From Thermoguttaceae bacterium (lineage in GTDB: Bacteria > Planctomycetota > Planctomycetia > Pirellulales > Thermoguttaceae), in NCBI GenBank assembly GCA_017447865.1, contig JAFSMO010000034.1, positions 1-64,000 on the forward strand: a stretch of DNA of 64,000 bases, written 5' to 3'. Below are positions 18,450-27,975 of this stretch, piece after piece. Made by a program: the position numbers and the translations under genes. The notes under the pieces are model-generated. The model searched no databases. It was not told the origin of the DNA and saw only the letters and a list, made by a program, of their open reading frames with translations. The first letter of the stretch is position 1. Each line of letters begins with the position of its first letter.

Positions 18450-20504
18450 ATGTCAGCACAGCAGTCATTCACCCCCGATATGGTCGAGAAGACCAAACAG
18501 CATATTAAGGAACTGGTCGGCGAGATCACCGAGCTTTCTCACAGCGATATGCCCGAGGAAGAATTTTACGCCCAGTTTCTGCAGCGTGTCGTTGCGGCAG
18601 TGGCGGCCATCGGCGGCGTCGTGTGGAAAGTCGGCGAAACGGGAACGCTCGCCCTTCAGTGCCAGGTCAATATTCGCGAATCTGGCCTGACGGACCTCGA
18701 CAAAGAAAAAATGACCGAGCACTCCCGCCTCCTCTACAAATCCCTGAAACATCCGGAAGGTCTTACCACCGCGCCCTACACGTCCTCGGAGGAAGAAAAC
18801 GGCATGACCGGAAACCCGATGGGGTGCATCGTGCTGCTCCAGCCGCTCATTACGGAAGTCGAAACGGTCGGTCTGGTCGAAATTTTCCAGCGCCCGGAAG
18901 TCACCCAGAACACGCTGAGCGGCTACAAGCGTTTCCTGCACCAGATGTGCGAACTCGCCGTTGAGTTCCTGCGTACCGGCCAGCTGAAAAACCTCGCCGA
19001 CCGTCAGCTTCTCTGGAACCGCGTCGAGGAATTCGTCAAAACGATCCACGAGTCGCTCGACCCGTACCAGACCGCCTACACGATCGCCAATGAGGGCCGA
19101 CGTCTGATCGAGTGCGACCGCGTGAGCGTTGCCATCCGCCGCGGCTCCAGATGCAAAGTTGAGGCGGTCAGCGGCCAGGACCTTTTCGATAAACGCTCCA
19201 ACATGATCCGCCTCCTGAACAGGTTGGCGACTTCGGTCGTTTCGGTCGAAGAGCCGCTCTGGTACTCGGGCGACACGACGAACCTCGCGCCGCAGGTCGA
19301 AAAGATCGTGGACGCATACGTCGATGAATCGCACAGCAAGGCGGTGGTGGTGATCCCGCTCATTGAACCTCTTCGGGAAGAGGACAAAGAAGACTTCAAA
19401 AAACGCCAGGACAACAAAAAGAAACCGATCGGTGCGCTGATCGTGGAGCAGATCGAAAACAGTGCCCTGCAATCGACGCTCCGTCAGCGTGTGGACCTGG
19501 TGGAAAAACACGCCTGCGTTGCTTTGTCCAACGCGCTGGAACACAACAATTTGTTCCTCATGCCTCTCTGGCGTGCGATTGGCCGCTGGTCGTGGGTCGT
19601 AAAAGCTCGAACCCTTCCCAAAACGATCCTGGTCGTGCTCCTGCTTCTGGCCCTTTTGATCGGCTGCTTCGTTTTCCCGTACAAATTCGAAGTGGAATCG
19701 GACGGAAAACTCCTCCCGGTCAACCGCGCCGAGATTTTCGCCCAGATGGACGGAGACGTCACCTCGGTCGAAGTTTCCCACGGCTCGGTCGTTCAGCCCG
19801 GCACGCCGCTGGCGACCCTGCGGAACATTGATTTTGACGCCCAGGTCACGAAACTCAAAGGCGACATGGTACGCACCGCGTCGGAACGTTCGAGTAAAAC
19901 CGCTCTGCTTCGCAAGACCACGGACAAAATGGAGCAGAGCCGCCTGGCGGGTGAGATTCAGGAACTTTCGGTCCAGCTCGAATACTACGCCCGGGAAATG
20001 GCTCTTCTGCAGCAGAAACAGCAGGATCTGGTCGTGAAAAGCCAGATCGCCGGCGTGGTCGTGACGTTTGACGTGAAGGAAAAACTCGAAAACCGCCCGG
20101 TCCAGCGCGGTCAGGTCCTGATGGAAGTCGCCGACCCGACGGGGGACTGGGAAGTGGAGCTTTACATGCCCGAAAACCGGATCGGACTGGTTCGGGAAGC
20201 GCAGAAAAACCTGGTCAAAGAATTCCCCGACGGCGATCTGCGAGTCACATTCATTCTGGCCTCGCAGCCTGATAAAAAGATCAAGGGGCGAATCGTGGAA
20301 ATCCACAAAACGGCCGAAGTCCGCGAAGAGATGGGAAACACCGTCCTGGTCCGGGTCGCGTTTGATAAATCGCAGGTCCCGAACCCGAACATGGGGGCGA
20401 GTGTGACCGGGAAAATCTACTGCGGCGAACGTTCCATCGGTTACGTGTGGTTCTACGACCTGATCGCGTTCATCCAGCAGAAGATCCTTTTCCGCTGGTT
20501 CTAA
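18450..20504 (+). CDS. GAF-domain / membrane-fusion (HlyD-like) hybrid protein, 684 aa
   Basis: Two GAF-like regions occupy the cytoplasmic N-terminal part (about residues 15-170, and 190-370 with YTIANEGRRLIECDRVSVAIRR). A single transmembrane segment follows at about 391-410 (ILVVLLLLALLIGCFVF). The extracytoplasmic part is a lipoyl/barrel-sandwich half (HGSVVQPGTPLATLRN), a coiled coil (about 465-525) and a beta-barrel region typical of HlyD/AcrA adaptors. A sensor-like GAF domain tethered to an adaptor suggests that an export step could be gated by a cytoplasmic ligand; this is inference. First gene of the operon, with a weak AGGA before the ATG. Confidence 0.8.
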   Translation: MSAQQSFTPDMVEKTKQHIKELVGEITELSHSDMPEEEFYAQFLQRVVAAVAAIGGVVWKVGETGTLALQCQVNIRESGLTDLDKEKMTEHSRLLYKSLKHPEGLTTAPYTSSEEENGMTGNPMGCIVLLQPLITEVETVGLVEIFQRPEVTQNTLSGYKRFLHQMCELAVEFLRTGQLKNLADRQLLWNRVEEFVKTIHESLDPYQTAYTIANEGRRLIECDRVSVAIRRGSRCKVEAVSGQDLFDKRSNMIRLLNRLATSVVSVEEPLWYSGDTTNLAPQVEKIVDAYVDESHSKAVVVIPLIEPLREEDKEDFKKRQDNKKKPIGALIVEQIENSALQSTLRQRVDLVEKHACVALSNALEHNNLFLMPLWRAIGRWSWVVKARTLPKTILVVLLLLALLIGCFVFPYKFEVESDGKLLPVNRAEIFAQMDGDVTSVEVSHGSVVQPGTPLATLRNIDFDAQVTKLKGDMVRTASERSSKTALLRKTTDKMEQSRLAGEIQELSVQLEYYAREMALLQQKQQDLVVKSQIAGVVVTFDVKEKLENRPVQRGQVLMEVADPTGDWEVELYMPENRIGLVREAQKNLVKEFPDGDLRVTFILASQPDKKIKGRIVEIHKTAEVREEMGNTVLVRVAFDKSQVPNPNMGASVTGKIYCGERSIGYVWFYDLIAFIQQKILFRWF

Positions 20505-20567
20505 ACCCGGATTGACAGGATTTTCAGGATTCAAAGGATTCAAAAAGATTTTAAGACGGACGTACAC

Positions 20568-21917
20568 ATGAAACGCACTTTCATCACCCTTTTCATACTG
20601 CTTCTTTCGACTTCCTTCGTGCTGGCGGACGATGATTTCCAGGATCTCACGCTGGATTCCCTGGATTCACTCCCGACGATTCCCGCGGCTCCGGCCAAAA
20701 CCACCGCGGTTCCGGCTCAACCCAAAACCACGGCTCCGGCCAAAACCACCGCGGCCCCGGCTCAACCCAAAACCACGGCTCCGGTCAAAACCCCCGCAAC
20801 CCCAGCCGGTACTGCCACGACTCCGGTCAAAACCACCACGACGCCAGCCGGAACTGCCACGACTCCAGCCGCCCCGCGCCGGATGAAATTCCAGACGGTC
20901 AATGATCTCCCGGGCAGTTCGGTGGTTCCATCGAGTGACCCAACGTCGGACCCGTATTCCTCGCCGGTCATTCCGTCAACTCCGTCGATTCCCGGCGCTG
21001 ACCTGCCGGCTCCATCCAGCCACACGGCCACGCCAGCCGCAGAGCGGAGTACTTCGTCTGGAATCGTCAAAGTGAATTCCATCCCGCGCTCGGTCGAGAA
21101 CGGTCTGATCATTCCGATCTACGAAGTGGACGTTCCCGCTGAGGAGGCCGGCGTTTTGATGAAACTTTACATCACGGATTTCCAGCACATCAAGGCCGAC
21201 GACTTGATCGTCCAGATCGACGACCGTCAGGCGAAAATGGCCGTCAACGTGGCCGAGGCGAAGAAAGAATACGCCGAGATCCAGATGAAGAACAACGTGA
21301 ACGTCCGTTACGCGATGGCCGCCCGGGACGTCGCGAACGCGGAAGTCCTTCAGGCCGACGAGGCAAACCACAAAGTTCCGAATACGGTTCCGGTGGTCGA
21401 GTATAACCGCCTGATCCTCTCCCGCACTCAGGCAACGCTCCAGATCGAGCAGGCCGAACAGGAAATCAAAATGGCGGGGGAAAATTACAAAGTCGCGAAA
21501 GCCGAGCTGGAGGCGGCTCAGCTCGACCAGACGAAATTTGAGGTCCACTCCCCGCACGACGGCGTGGTGATGGAGCTTTACCGCAAAGAGGGTGAATGGC
21601 TCAAACCGGGCGACCCGATCCTGCATCTGGTCCAGATGAACCCGATCCGCTACAGTTTCAGAATCGAAAGCACGACGCCGCCCGAGTCCATTTTCAATCA
21701 GGCGGTCACGATTTACGTCCCGACGCTGGACAAAACGTTCCAGGGCAAAGTGATGTACATCAAGCCGTCGCACGACATCGGCGACATGTACCAGGTCTGG
21801 GTGGACATTGAAAACCAGTGGCAGGACTTCCAGAACCTCGACGGCACCGAAAAGCAGAAAGGCTACTGGATCCTTCAGCCCGGCATGAGAGCAGAAGTAC
21901 GAAATATTGGGAAATGA
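20568..21917 (+). CDS. Exported HlyD/AcrA-type periplasmic adaptor with a Pro/Thr/Lys-rich linker
   Basis: A signal peptide (residues 1-21, SFVLADD) is followed by a low-complexity linker (about residues 35-105) of repeated AKTTA, AQPKTTAP and PAGTATTP units, suited to crossing peptidoglycan. The rest is a canonical adaptor: lipoyl half (EEAGVLMKLYITDFQHIKADD), coiled coil (about 220-310), second lipoyl half (VHSPHDGVVMELYRKEGEWLKPGD) and barrel domain. It lies 63 bases after the GAF-HlyD gene. A short GGATT-type repeat remnant (20510-20550) is in the gap. It probably partners with the next gene's membrane protease. Confidence 0.85.
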   Translation: MKRTFITLFILLLSTSFVLADDDFQDLTLDSLDSLPTIPAAPAKTTAVPAQPKTTAPAKTTAAPAQPKTTAPVKTPATPAGTATTPVKTTTTPAGTATTPAAPRRMKFQTVNDLPGSSVVPSSDPTSDPYSSPVIPSTPSIPGADLPAPSSHTATPAAERSTSSGIVKVNSIPRSVENGLIIPIYEVDVPAEEAGVLMKLYITDFQHIKADDLIVQIDDRQAKMAVNVAEAKKEYAEIQMKNNVNVRYAMAARDVANAEVLQADEANHKVPNTVPVVEYNRLILSRTQATLQIEQAEQEIKMAGENYKVAKAELEAAQLDQTKFEVHSPHDGVVMELYRKEGEWLKPGDPILHLVQMNPIRYSFRIESTTPPESIFNQAVTIYVPTLDKTFQGKVMYIKPSHDIGDMYQVWVDIENQWQDFQNLDGTEKQKGYWILQPGMRAEVRNIGK

Positions 21918-22020
21918 ATAACGAATAACGAATAATGAAAAGAGAGGTTTAACCTTTCATTCGATAAAAAAGTCTGAACTCATTCTCCTCATTATTCGTT
22001 ATTCGTTATTCATTATTCGT
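21911..22020. repeat. Inverted repeat E, copy 1 (AATAACGAATAACG type)
   Basis: The left arm (21911-21937) is built of AATAACG units and includes the stop codon of the upstream gene. The right arm (21989-22018) is its reverse complement. A second copy lies at 54156-54260, also overlapping a stop codon. Confidence 0.85.
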
Positions 22021-22058
22021 TTCAAACTCCGTTTCATCATCACAGAAAACCTTTTTTT

Positions 22059-24290
22059 ATGGCCACTTTATCCGACAGTCTGGTTTCGAGCAGCGCGCGC
22101 AGCCTTCCGATCCGCGTCCGCCCCGACTTGAGCGCCAAAAGGCAGCGCTACCTGGGGAAGTCATATTGGATCGTGAAGGACCCGGTCGGTCTGAAGTATT
22201 ACCGTTTTCAGGAGGAAGAATACGCGATCCTGAACATGCTGGACGGAAGGCGGTCACTCGACGAGATCAAGGATAAATTCCAGAAAGAATTCCCGCCGCA
22301 AAAAATCACGCTGGAGGAGCTTTCCCAGTTCATCGGCTCGCTTCACCGCAGCGGATTGATCCTCACGGGCGTTCACGATCAGGGGTACCAGCTCTACGAA
22401 CGTTCTATCAAACGCCGCCGTCAAGAGCTGATCCAGGCCTTTTCCAACATTTTGTGCATTCGGTTCAAGGGGATCGACCCGGAGCGAATCCTGAATTTCC
22501 TTTACCCGCTCGTCTCGTGGGTTTTTACCCCGTTCATGATGTTCGTCTCCTTCGTGATGATGATCTCCGCCGGTTTGCTGGTCCTGACGCATTTCGACAC
22601 TTTCTACAGCAAACTCCCGAGTTTTTACCAGTTTTTCACCCCGGAAAACGGTCTCTGGCTCGCGGTGATCCTCGGTCTGACGAAGGTCCTTCACGAGTTC
22701 GGCCACGGCCTGACGTGCAAGCATTTCGGAGGTGAGTGCCACGAAATGGGCGTCATGATCCTCGTTTTGACCCCGTGCCTGTACTGCAACGTTTCGGACT
22801 CGTGGATGCTTCCGAGCAAGTGGGCGCGCGCCGCCATCGGTTTCGCGGGAATTTTCGTCGAGGTTTGGCTCGCCTCGTTCTGCACGTTCATCTGGTGGTA
22901 CTCGAATCCGGGGCTCCTGCACAATATTTGCCTGAACATCATGTTCATCTCGTCGGTGAGCACGATCATTTTCAACGCGAATCCGCTCCTGCGGTACGAC
23001 GGCTACTACGTGCTGGCCGACTTGATGGAGATCCCGAACATGCGTCAGAAAGCGACGAGCATCCTGAGCCGCAAGGCGGGCGAGTGGTGCCTGGGCCTCG
23101 AGTACCCGGACGACCCGTTCCTCCCGCAGCGGAACCAGATCCTGTTCGCGCTTTACGCCATTGCGTCCGCGTGTTACCGGTGGGTCGTGACCCTTTCCAT
23201 TACGATGTTCCTGCTGCGCGTTTTCAAACCCTACGGCTTGCAGGTCCTCGGCGAATTCATCGTTTTAATGTCGCTGTACGGCCTGCTCATCATGCCGCTC
23301 TGGAAAATCGGAAAGTTTTTTTACGTTCCTGGAAGACTCGAAAAAGTGAAAAAAGTACGTTTTTATATTTCGTTGGCCCTCTTCATCGGCCTGATCTGTT
23401 TCCTCCTTTTCGTGAAACTTCCGTTCCGGCTTTTCACGCCGGTGGAGATCCAGTACGATCAGGGCGACACGGTGTACGTTCTTCAGCCCGGGACCCTTTC
23501 GGAGCTCTGCGCCCTGCCGGGTGAGACCGTGAAAAAGGGGCAGGTACTGGCCGTTCTGACCAATCCGGACCTGGAACTTCAGATCCGTGAACTGGAACGC
23601 GAGGAACAGCGTCTGCGCGCCCAGCTCGCCTACCTGCCGTCCCTTTCCAAGGAAGACCCGTCGGCCGAGGCGCAGATCCCGATCATTCAGAAAGCGCTTG
23701 ACGCCGCGGTTCACGATCTGGCCCAGCGTCGGGAGGACCAGGAACGGCTGATCATCCGCGCAAGCCGGGACGGGGTGATGGTCCCCGCGATGCTTCAAAA
23801 GAAAATCGAGCGCGACGGTTTGCTTCCGATGTGGTACGACACGCCGTTCGAGCAGAAAAACCTCGGCGCCTTTTTGAACACGGGCGACGCATTCTGCCTG
23901 ATCGGTGACCCGAAAAAAATGAAAGCGACGCTCGTCGTGACGCAGTCGCAAAAGGATTTCATCAAGGAAGGCCAGGATGTGGACGTGAACCTGAATGAGT
24001 GCCCGTTCCGCGTCTTTTCGGGAAAGTCCAAGGACGTCGCGACGGAAGAACTGAAGGCGGTTTCGCCGCGTCTGTCGAACAAGCACAAGGGGGAAGTTTC
24101 GACCACGACGGAGCAGGACGGCACGGAAAAACCGCAGACGCCGTCGTATAAAGTGGACGTTCCGCTCGATAATTCGGAGGGTCTTCTTGAGGTGGGACTC
24201 ACGGGCCAGGCCAAGATCCACGCGGATCCGCAGACGATCGCGTTCCGCATTTGGCGAATCATCGCTGAAACGTTCAATTTCAAGATTTAA
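22059..24290 (+). CDS. PqqD-like / M50 site-2 protease-like / lipoyl fusion membrane protein
   Basis: The 743 residues show three modules. Residues about 30-110 look PqqD-like (YYRFQEEEYAILNMLDG, then FIGSLHRSGLI), a fold used to bind leader peptides in RiPP pathways. Residues about 145-470 are a multi-pass membrane M50 domain with the zinc motif HEFGH at 212-216 and a second ligand motif NPLLRYDGYY with Asp314. Residues about 480-743 are an HlyD-like region (LCALPGETVKKGQVLAVLTNP) with a coiled coil and barrel. Such fusions recur in planctomycetes but have no demonstrated substrate that I know of. No Shine-Dalgarno sequence is obvious. Its place beside two adaptors suggests peptide processing coupled to export. 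Confidence 0.8.
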   Translation: MATLSDSLVSSSARSLPIRVRPDLSAKRQRYLGKSYWIVKDPVGLKYYRFQEEEYAILNMLDGRRSLDEIKDKFQKEFPPQKITLEELSQFIGSLHRSGLILTGVHDQGYQLYERSIKRRRQELIQAFSNILCIRFKGIDPERILNFLYPLVSWVFTPFMMFVSFVMMISAGLLVLTHFDTFYSKLPSFYQFFTPENGLWLAVILGLTKVLHEFGHGLTCKHFGGECHEMGVMILVLTPCLYCNVSDSWMLPSKWARAAIGFAGIFVEVWLASFCTFIWWYSNPGLLHNICLNIMFISSVSTIIFNANPLLRYDGYYVLADLMEIPNMRQKATSILSRKAGEWCLGLEYPDDPFLPQRNQILFALYAIASACYRWVVTLSITMFLLRVFKPYGLQVLGEFIVLMSLYGLLIMPLWKIGKFFYVPGRLEKVKKVRFYISLALFIGLICFLLFVKLPFRLFTPVEIQYDQGDTVYVLQPGTLSELCALPGETVKKGQVLAVLTNPDLELQIRELEREEQRLRAQLAYLPSLSKEDPSAEAQIPIIQKALDAAVHDLAQRREDQERLIIRASRDGVMVPAMLQKKIERDGLLPMWYDTPFEQKNLGAFLNTGDAFCLIGDPKKMKATLVVTQSQKDFIKEGQDVDVNLNECPFRVFSGKSKDVATEELKAVSPRLSNKHKGEVSTTTEQDGTEKPQTPSYKVDVPLDNSEGLLEVGLTGQAKIHADPQTIAFRIWRIIAETFNFKI

Positions 24291-24311
24291 GGAAAAACCT
24301 TTTCAAATTTT

Positions 24312-26123
24312 ATGGCAAACGCGCACCCTGATCTGCTCTTTCAGACCCGCTCCGGGATCACGCCGCACGTTTTGTGGGCCGTTCCGTGGACGAAAACTTT
24401 TTTTGGCAAAACCCTGGCCGGCTGGGAAACCCGCGTCCGGAAAATGATTTACGCCCTTTTCCAGCTCGTGACCCAGCCCGAGGCAAAGCTTCCACGCGAG
24501 ATCCTGAACTCTGAAAATCTGCACGGGATCCTCGACTGGGCGATGAAGCCCGAGGCCCTGAAGGCGGGCGCGTTTCCGATCCTCGCCGTCGCGCGGAGCC
24601 TCAACGCCCTAACCGACGCGCAGATTTTCACGTCGGAAGAAGCCGCCCAATGCTTCGCGGCTCTGGAGCAGCTCGCGGCTGATGCGCAGGCCATTTCGCC
24701 GGATGAGGAACCGCTCGCGTTTCAGCTTCTGGCGGGTGAACTGCCGCTGACGCTGGCGTGCGTGGGCCGGAAACTGACCGCGGCCCGGAAAAACGTCCTC
24801 CTGAAGCAGGCCAAAAAAATCGTGAACGAGACGCTGGACGCTTTTCTCGACGGGGCGGGAATGCCGCGCGCGGACCTTCTGCCCGTCTCGCGTCTGCTGG
24901 CCGCTTCGTGGGTCCGGTCGCGCTGGCTCGATCTGATGCGGATCGACGCCCTGCCCGACCCCAACGGGAACGAGGAAACGCTTCTGGAGCACAAAACCGA
25001 CGAAAACTCAAACTCGATTTTCACGAGCGACGGACTCTCGGCGCTGGAATGGGCGGTCCGCCTTTTGATGTACTGCACGCGCCCCGACGGCTCCATGATT
25101 TTTACGTACCCGGCCGAAAAAACGGCATTTTGGTGCCCGGAGCTTTTCGTCGCGGCCCTGAAAATCGATTCCGACCGCGACGACAAAAAACTGGCGGTTT
25201 CGATCCTTCCCGATTTGACCTCAAAAACGGCGGGCAAGCTGGCGCAGTCGCTCCCCAACGCGTCGAACGACTCGCCGTGGGGCCAGGTGAGTATCCTCCA
25301 GACGAACTGGCAGACGCTCACCGGCGCGGTGGTCACGTGGAACCGAATGTTCCCCAAGCTGGAAATTCTGAGCCGCAAAGTGCCGCTGATCTCCGGCGAT
25401 TGGCGCTTCCGCGGAACGTGGAAAGGAAAGCCGTTCACGCCCCAGGGCTCGTGGCGGGAGATTTTCTCGCACAGCACGAAGGAGATGGATTACGTCGAGC
25501 TGGAACTGGAACTTTCGGAGGGCTTCACCGTTCAGCGCCACGTGCTTCTGGCGAAGGAGGAGCACTTTCTGCTGCTCGGCGACGCGCTATCCGGCGACGG
25601 TTTTCAGGGCGAAAAAGTCCGTGACGGTGAACTGCGCTGGCAGACCGCGCTCCCCATTTTCTCGGCCTCGAAAGTTTACGCCACGGAAGACTCGCTGGAG
25701 CTTTTTGCTGGAAACTCGAACGGTCCCTGCGCCGTTTTTCTGCCGCTGGCTCTTCCGGAATGGCGCGAAAAGCTGACCAAGGGAAACGATTTTCGGGTCG
25801 AAAACGGTTCCATCTGCGCCGACTACCGAACGGAAAAGAGCGCTTTGTACGCCCCGATTTTCATCGATCTGGACCCGCAGCGAATGGGTTCCGCGCTGAC
25901 CTGGCGCCAGCTGAAAGTCGGCGAGAAACTCCAGAACGTCCCGCCGCACCGCGCCGCCGGTTTTCGGGTTCAGGTCGCCGACACGCAGTGGCTCTTTTTC
26001 CGCTCGCTGGCCGAGTGCTGTAACCGCTCCGTTTTGGGGCATAATCTGAACTCCGAGACGTACGTCGGAATCTTCAAGCCGGACGGGAACACGGAGGCGA
26101 TCCTCGACGTGGAAAAGGGGTGA
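24312..26123 (+). CDS. Hypothetical protein, 603 aa, last gene of the M50/HlyD operon
   Basis: No signal peptide or transmembrane segment is evident. The N-terminal half (to about residue 330) is Leu/Ala-rich and helical, and the C-terminal half (about 345-600) looks beta-rich (GDWRFRGTWKGKPFTPQGSW, LELELSEGFTVQRHVLLAKEEHFLLLGD). A helical toroid followed by a beta-sandwich recalls heparinase II/III-type proteins, but this is a resemblance only and no catalytic residues were assigned. It lies 21 bases after the protease gene, which argues for a linked function. It ends before repeat D. Confidence 0.65.
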   Translation: MANAHPDLLFQTRSGITPHVLWAVPWTKTFFGKTLAGWETRVRKMIYALFQLVTQPEAKLPREILNSENLHGILDWAMKPEALKAGAFPILAVARSLNALTDAQIFTSEEAAQCFAALEQLAADAQAISPDEEPLAFQLLAGELPLTLACVGRKLTAARKNVLLKQAKKIVNETLDAFLDGAGMPRADLLPVSRLLAASWVRSRWLDLMRIDALPDPNGNEETLLEHKTDENSNSIFTSDGLSALEWAVRLLMYCTRPDGSMIFTYPAEKTAFWCPELFVAALKIDSDRDDKKLAVSILPDLTSKTAGKLAQSLPNASNDSPWGQVSILQTNWQTLTGAVVTWNRMFPKLEILSRKVPLISGDWRFRGTWKGKPFTPQGSWREIFSHSTKEMDYVELELELSEGFTVQRHVLLAKEEHFLLLGDALSGDGFQGEKVRDGELRWQTALPIFSASKVYATEDSLELFAGNSNGPCAVFLPLALPEWREKLTKGNDFRVENGSICADYRTEKSALYAPIFIDLDPQRMGSALTWRQLKVGEKLQNVPPHRAAGFRVQVADTQWLFFRSLAECCNRSVLGHNLNSETYVGIFKPDGNTEAILDVEKG

Positions 26124-26207
26124 AGAGAGAAAAATCGAATCCCAACGCTCAAAGACGTTCAGAAACCCACTTTTTAAGCACCGGATCCAGTGTGCTCCAG
26201 ACTTTAA

Positions 26208-26333
26208 TTTAAACACGGATTTCCACGGATTAAAAGGATTAAAAGGATTTTTTGATTCATTAAAGGAACGCTTTAATTTGATTCAAATATAATCCGTGAA
26301 AATCCTTCCAATCCGTGGAAATCCGTGTTTAAA
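26208..26333. repeat. Inverted repeat D, copy 1 (ACACGGATTTCCACGGATT type)
   Basis: The left arm begins TTTAAACACGGATTTCCACG and the right arm (26291-26333) ends in its complement. The repeat fills the gap between two convergent genes. A second copy is at 34412-34530. Short tandem AAAGGATT units lie inside the left arm. Confidence 0.85.
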
Positions 26334-26410
26334 TCCCGGTTGGAAGTGGGTTGGGCTCCCCCCTGGAACCGGGTTAAGGCTTTAATCCTGGGTTTTAACC
26401 GGGCCGCTTC

Positions 26411-27805
26411 TTAAAATTCCGCGCATCCCGGCGTTCTTGGGAACGGGATCACGTCGCGGACGTTCTGCATGCCGGTCACGTACATGATGATCCGTTCCAG
26501 GCCGAGGCCAAACCCGCTGTGCGGCACGGTCCCGAAACGGCGCAGGTCCATGTACCACCAGTAATCGGCCGGGTTCAGGCCCATTTCGACCATGCGGCGC
26601 TCCAGAACTTCCGGGCGGTACTCGCGTTCACTTCCGCCAATGATCTCGCCGACGCCGGGGACCAGCACGTCCATCGCGCGGACCGTCTTTTCGTCGTCGT
26701 TCAGGCGCATGTAGAACGCCTTGATCTCTTTCGGGTAGTTGTACACGATGACCGGCGCCTTAAAGTACTTTTCGGTCAGGAACCGCTCGTGCTCGCTCTG
26801 CAGATCGATCCCCCACTTGACCGGGAACTCGAATTTCTGGCCCGACTTTTCCAGGATCTCGATCGCTTCCGTGTAGGAGCAGCGCTGGAACGTGCTGTTC
26901 AGCAGGCCGTTCAGACGCTCCAGCAGCTGGTGCGTTTCGTCGATCCGGTCGTTGAAGAACTGCATGTCCTCCGGGCAGTCGTCCAGCACCGTTTTGATCA
27001 CGAATTTGAGGAACTTCTCGACCAGCTCCATATTATCTTCGAGGACGTAAAACGCCATTTCCGGCTCGATCATCCAGAACTCGGCCAAATGGCGCGGCGT
27101 GTTCGAGTTTTCCGCCCGGAACGTCGGCCCGAAAGTGTAAACCTTCCCGAAAGCGTGCGCGAAGTTTTCCACGGCAAGCTGACCGGAAACCGTCAGCGAG
27201 GTCTTCTTCCCGAAGAAGTCCTGCGCGTAATCGATTTTTCCGTCCGGGGTCTTCGGCGGGTTTTCCAGATCGAGCGTCGTGACCTGGAACATTTCGCCGG
27301 CCCCCTCGCAGTCCGAGGCCGTGATCAGCGGCGTGTGGACGTAAACGAAGCCCTCGTTCTGGAAGAACTGGTGGATCGCGTAGCTGATGCGGCTGCGCAC
27401 GCGGAAGACCGCATTGTACGAGTTGGTACGCGGACGCAGGTGGGCGATCGTGCGGAGGAACTCGAACGACGCGCGCTTCTTCTGGATCGGGTAGTCCGCG
27501 GCGGCGTAGCCGTAAATCTCGACGGCCGTCGCCTGGATCTCGGTCGGCTGCTTGCTTCCGGGGGACTGCACGACGGTGCCCGTCACGGCGATGCTGGAAC
27601 CCGAGCCGAGCTTCCGGACGTCTTCAAAATTGGGAATGGAATCAGGAACGACGACCTGAACGTTTCCGAAGCACGAACCATCGTTCAGCTCGACGAAGCA
27701 AAACGTCTTCTGGTCGCGGCACGTACGCACCCAGCCCTGAAGAAAGACTTCCTTCCCAATCGCCTCGGCGAGGCGCGCGGACTTCACACTCATTTTTTCC
27801 GGCAT
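26411..27805 (-). CDS. asnS: Asparaginyl-tRNA synthetase
   Basis: Charges tRNA-Asn with asparagine in the cytoplasm. An OB-fold anticodon-binding domain (residues about 15-115, [25 protein letters not shown] when read in parts) precedes a class II catalytic core with motif 2 ([21 protein letters not shown]) and motif 3 ([15 protein letters not shown]). The C-terminus [11 protein letters not shown] is typical of AsnS. The start at 27805 (MPEKMSVK) is supported by AAGGTGG and gives 464 residues, the normal length. The longer possible start has no ribosome-binding site. It has its own promoter and a leader of about 85 bases holding an imperfect 10-bp hairpin at 27851-27880. Confidence 0.95.
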   Translation of the reverse strand: MPEKMSVKSARLAEAIGKEVFLQGWVRTCRDQKTFCFVELNDGSCFGNVQVVVPDSIPNFEDVRKLGSGSSIAVTGTVVQSPGSKQPTEIQATAVEIYGYAAADYPIQKKRASFEFLRTIAHLRPRTNSYNAVFRVRSRISYAIHQFFQNEGFVYVHTPLITASDCEGAGEMFQVTTLDLENPPKTPDGKIDYAQDFFGKKTSLTVSGQLAVENFAHAFGKVYTFGPTFRAENSNTPRHLAEFWMIEPEMAFYVLEDNMELVEKFLKFVIKTVLDDCPEDMQFFNDRIDETHQLLERLNGLLNSTFQRCSYTEAIEILEKSGQKFEFPVKWGIDLQSEHERFLTEKYFKAPVIVYNYPKEIKAFYMRLNDDEKTVRAMDVLVPGVGEIIGGSEREYRPEVLERRMVEMGLNPADYWWYMDLRRFGTVPHSGFGLGLERIIMYVTGMQNVRDVIPFPRTPGCAEF

Positions 27806-27898
27806 AAACCACCTTTTTTTCACGTTGCAGTAAGTTTTCAGAATCAAAGGAAGCCTGACCCCCACATGAGGTCCGGCTTCTTTAAAAACATTGCGTCA

Positions 27899-27926
27899 AT
27901 TATATTTGAATTTCAGGAAAGCGCAA
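27899..27926 (-). promoter_or_regulatory. Promoter of asnS
   Basis: Read on the minus strand: TTGCGC (27926-27921), a 16-base spacer, then TATAAT (27904-27899). Confidence 0.65.
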
Positions 27927-27975
27927 GGTCCCACGGCGGGATTTTTTTGGAAAAAGGCCTGAATATTCAGGAATT

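Noticed and set aside
18450..24290. A classical type I secretion system or RND pump
   Set aside because: There is no ABC ATPase (no Walker motifs) and no RND permease among these genes, only adaptor modules and an M50 protease.
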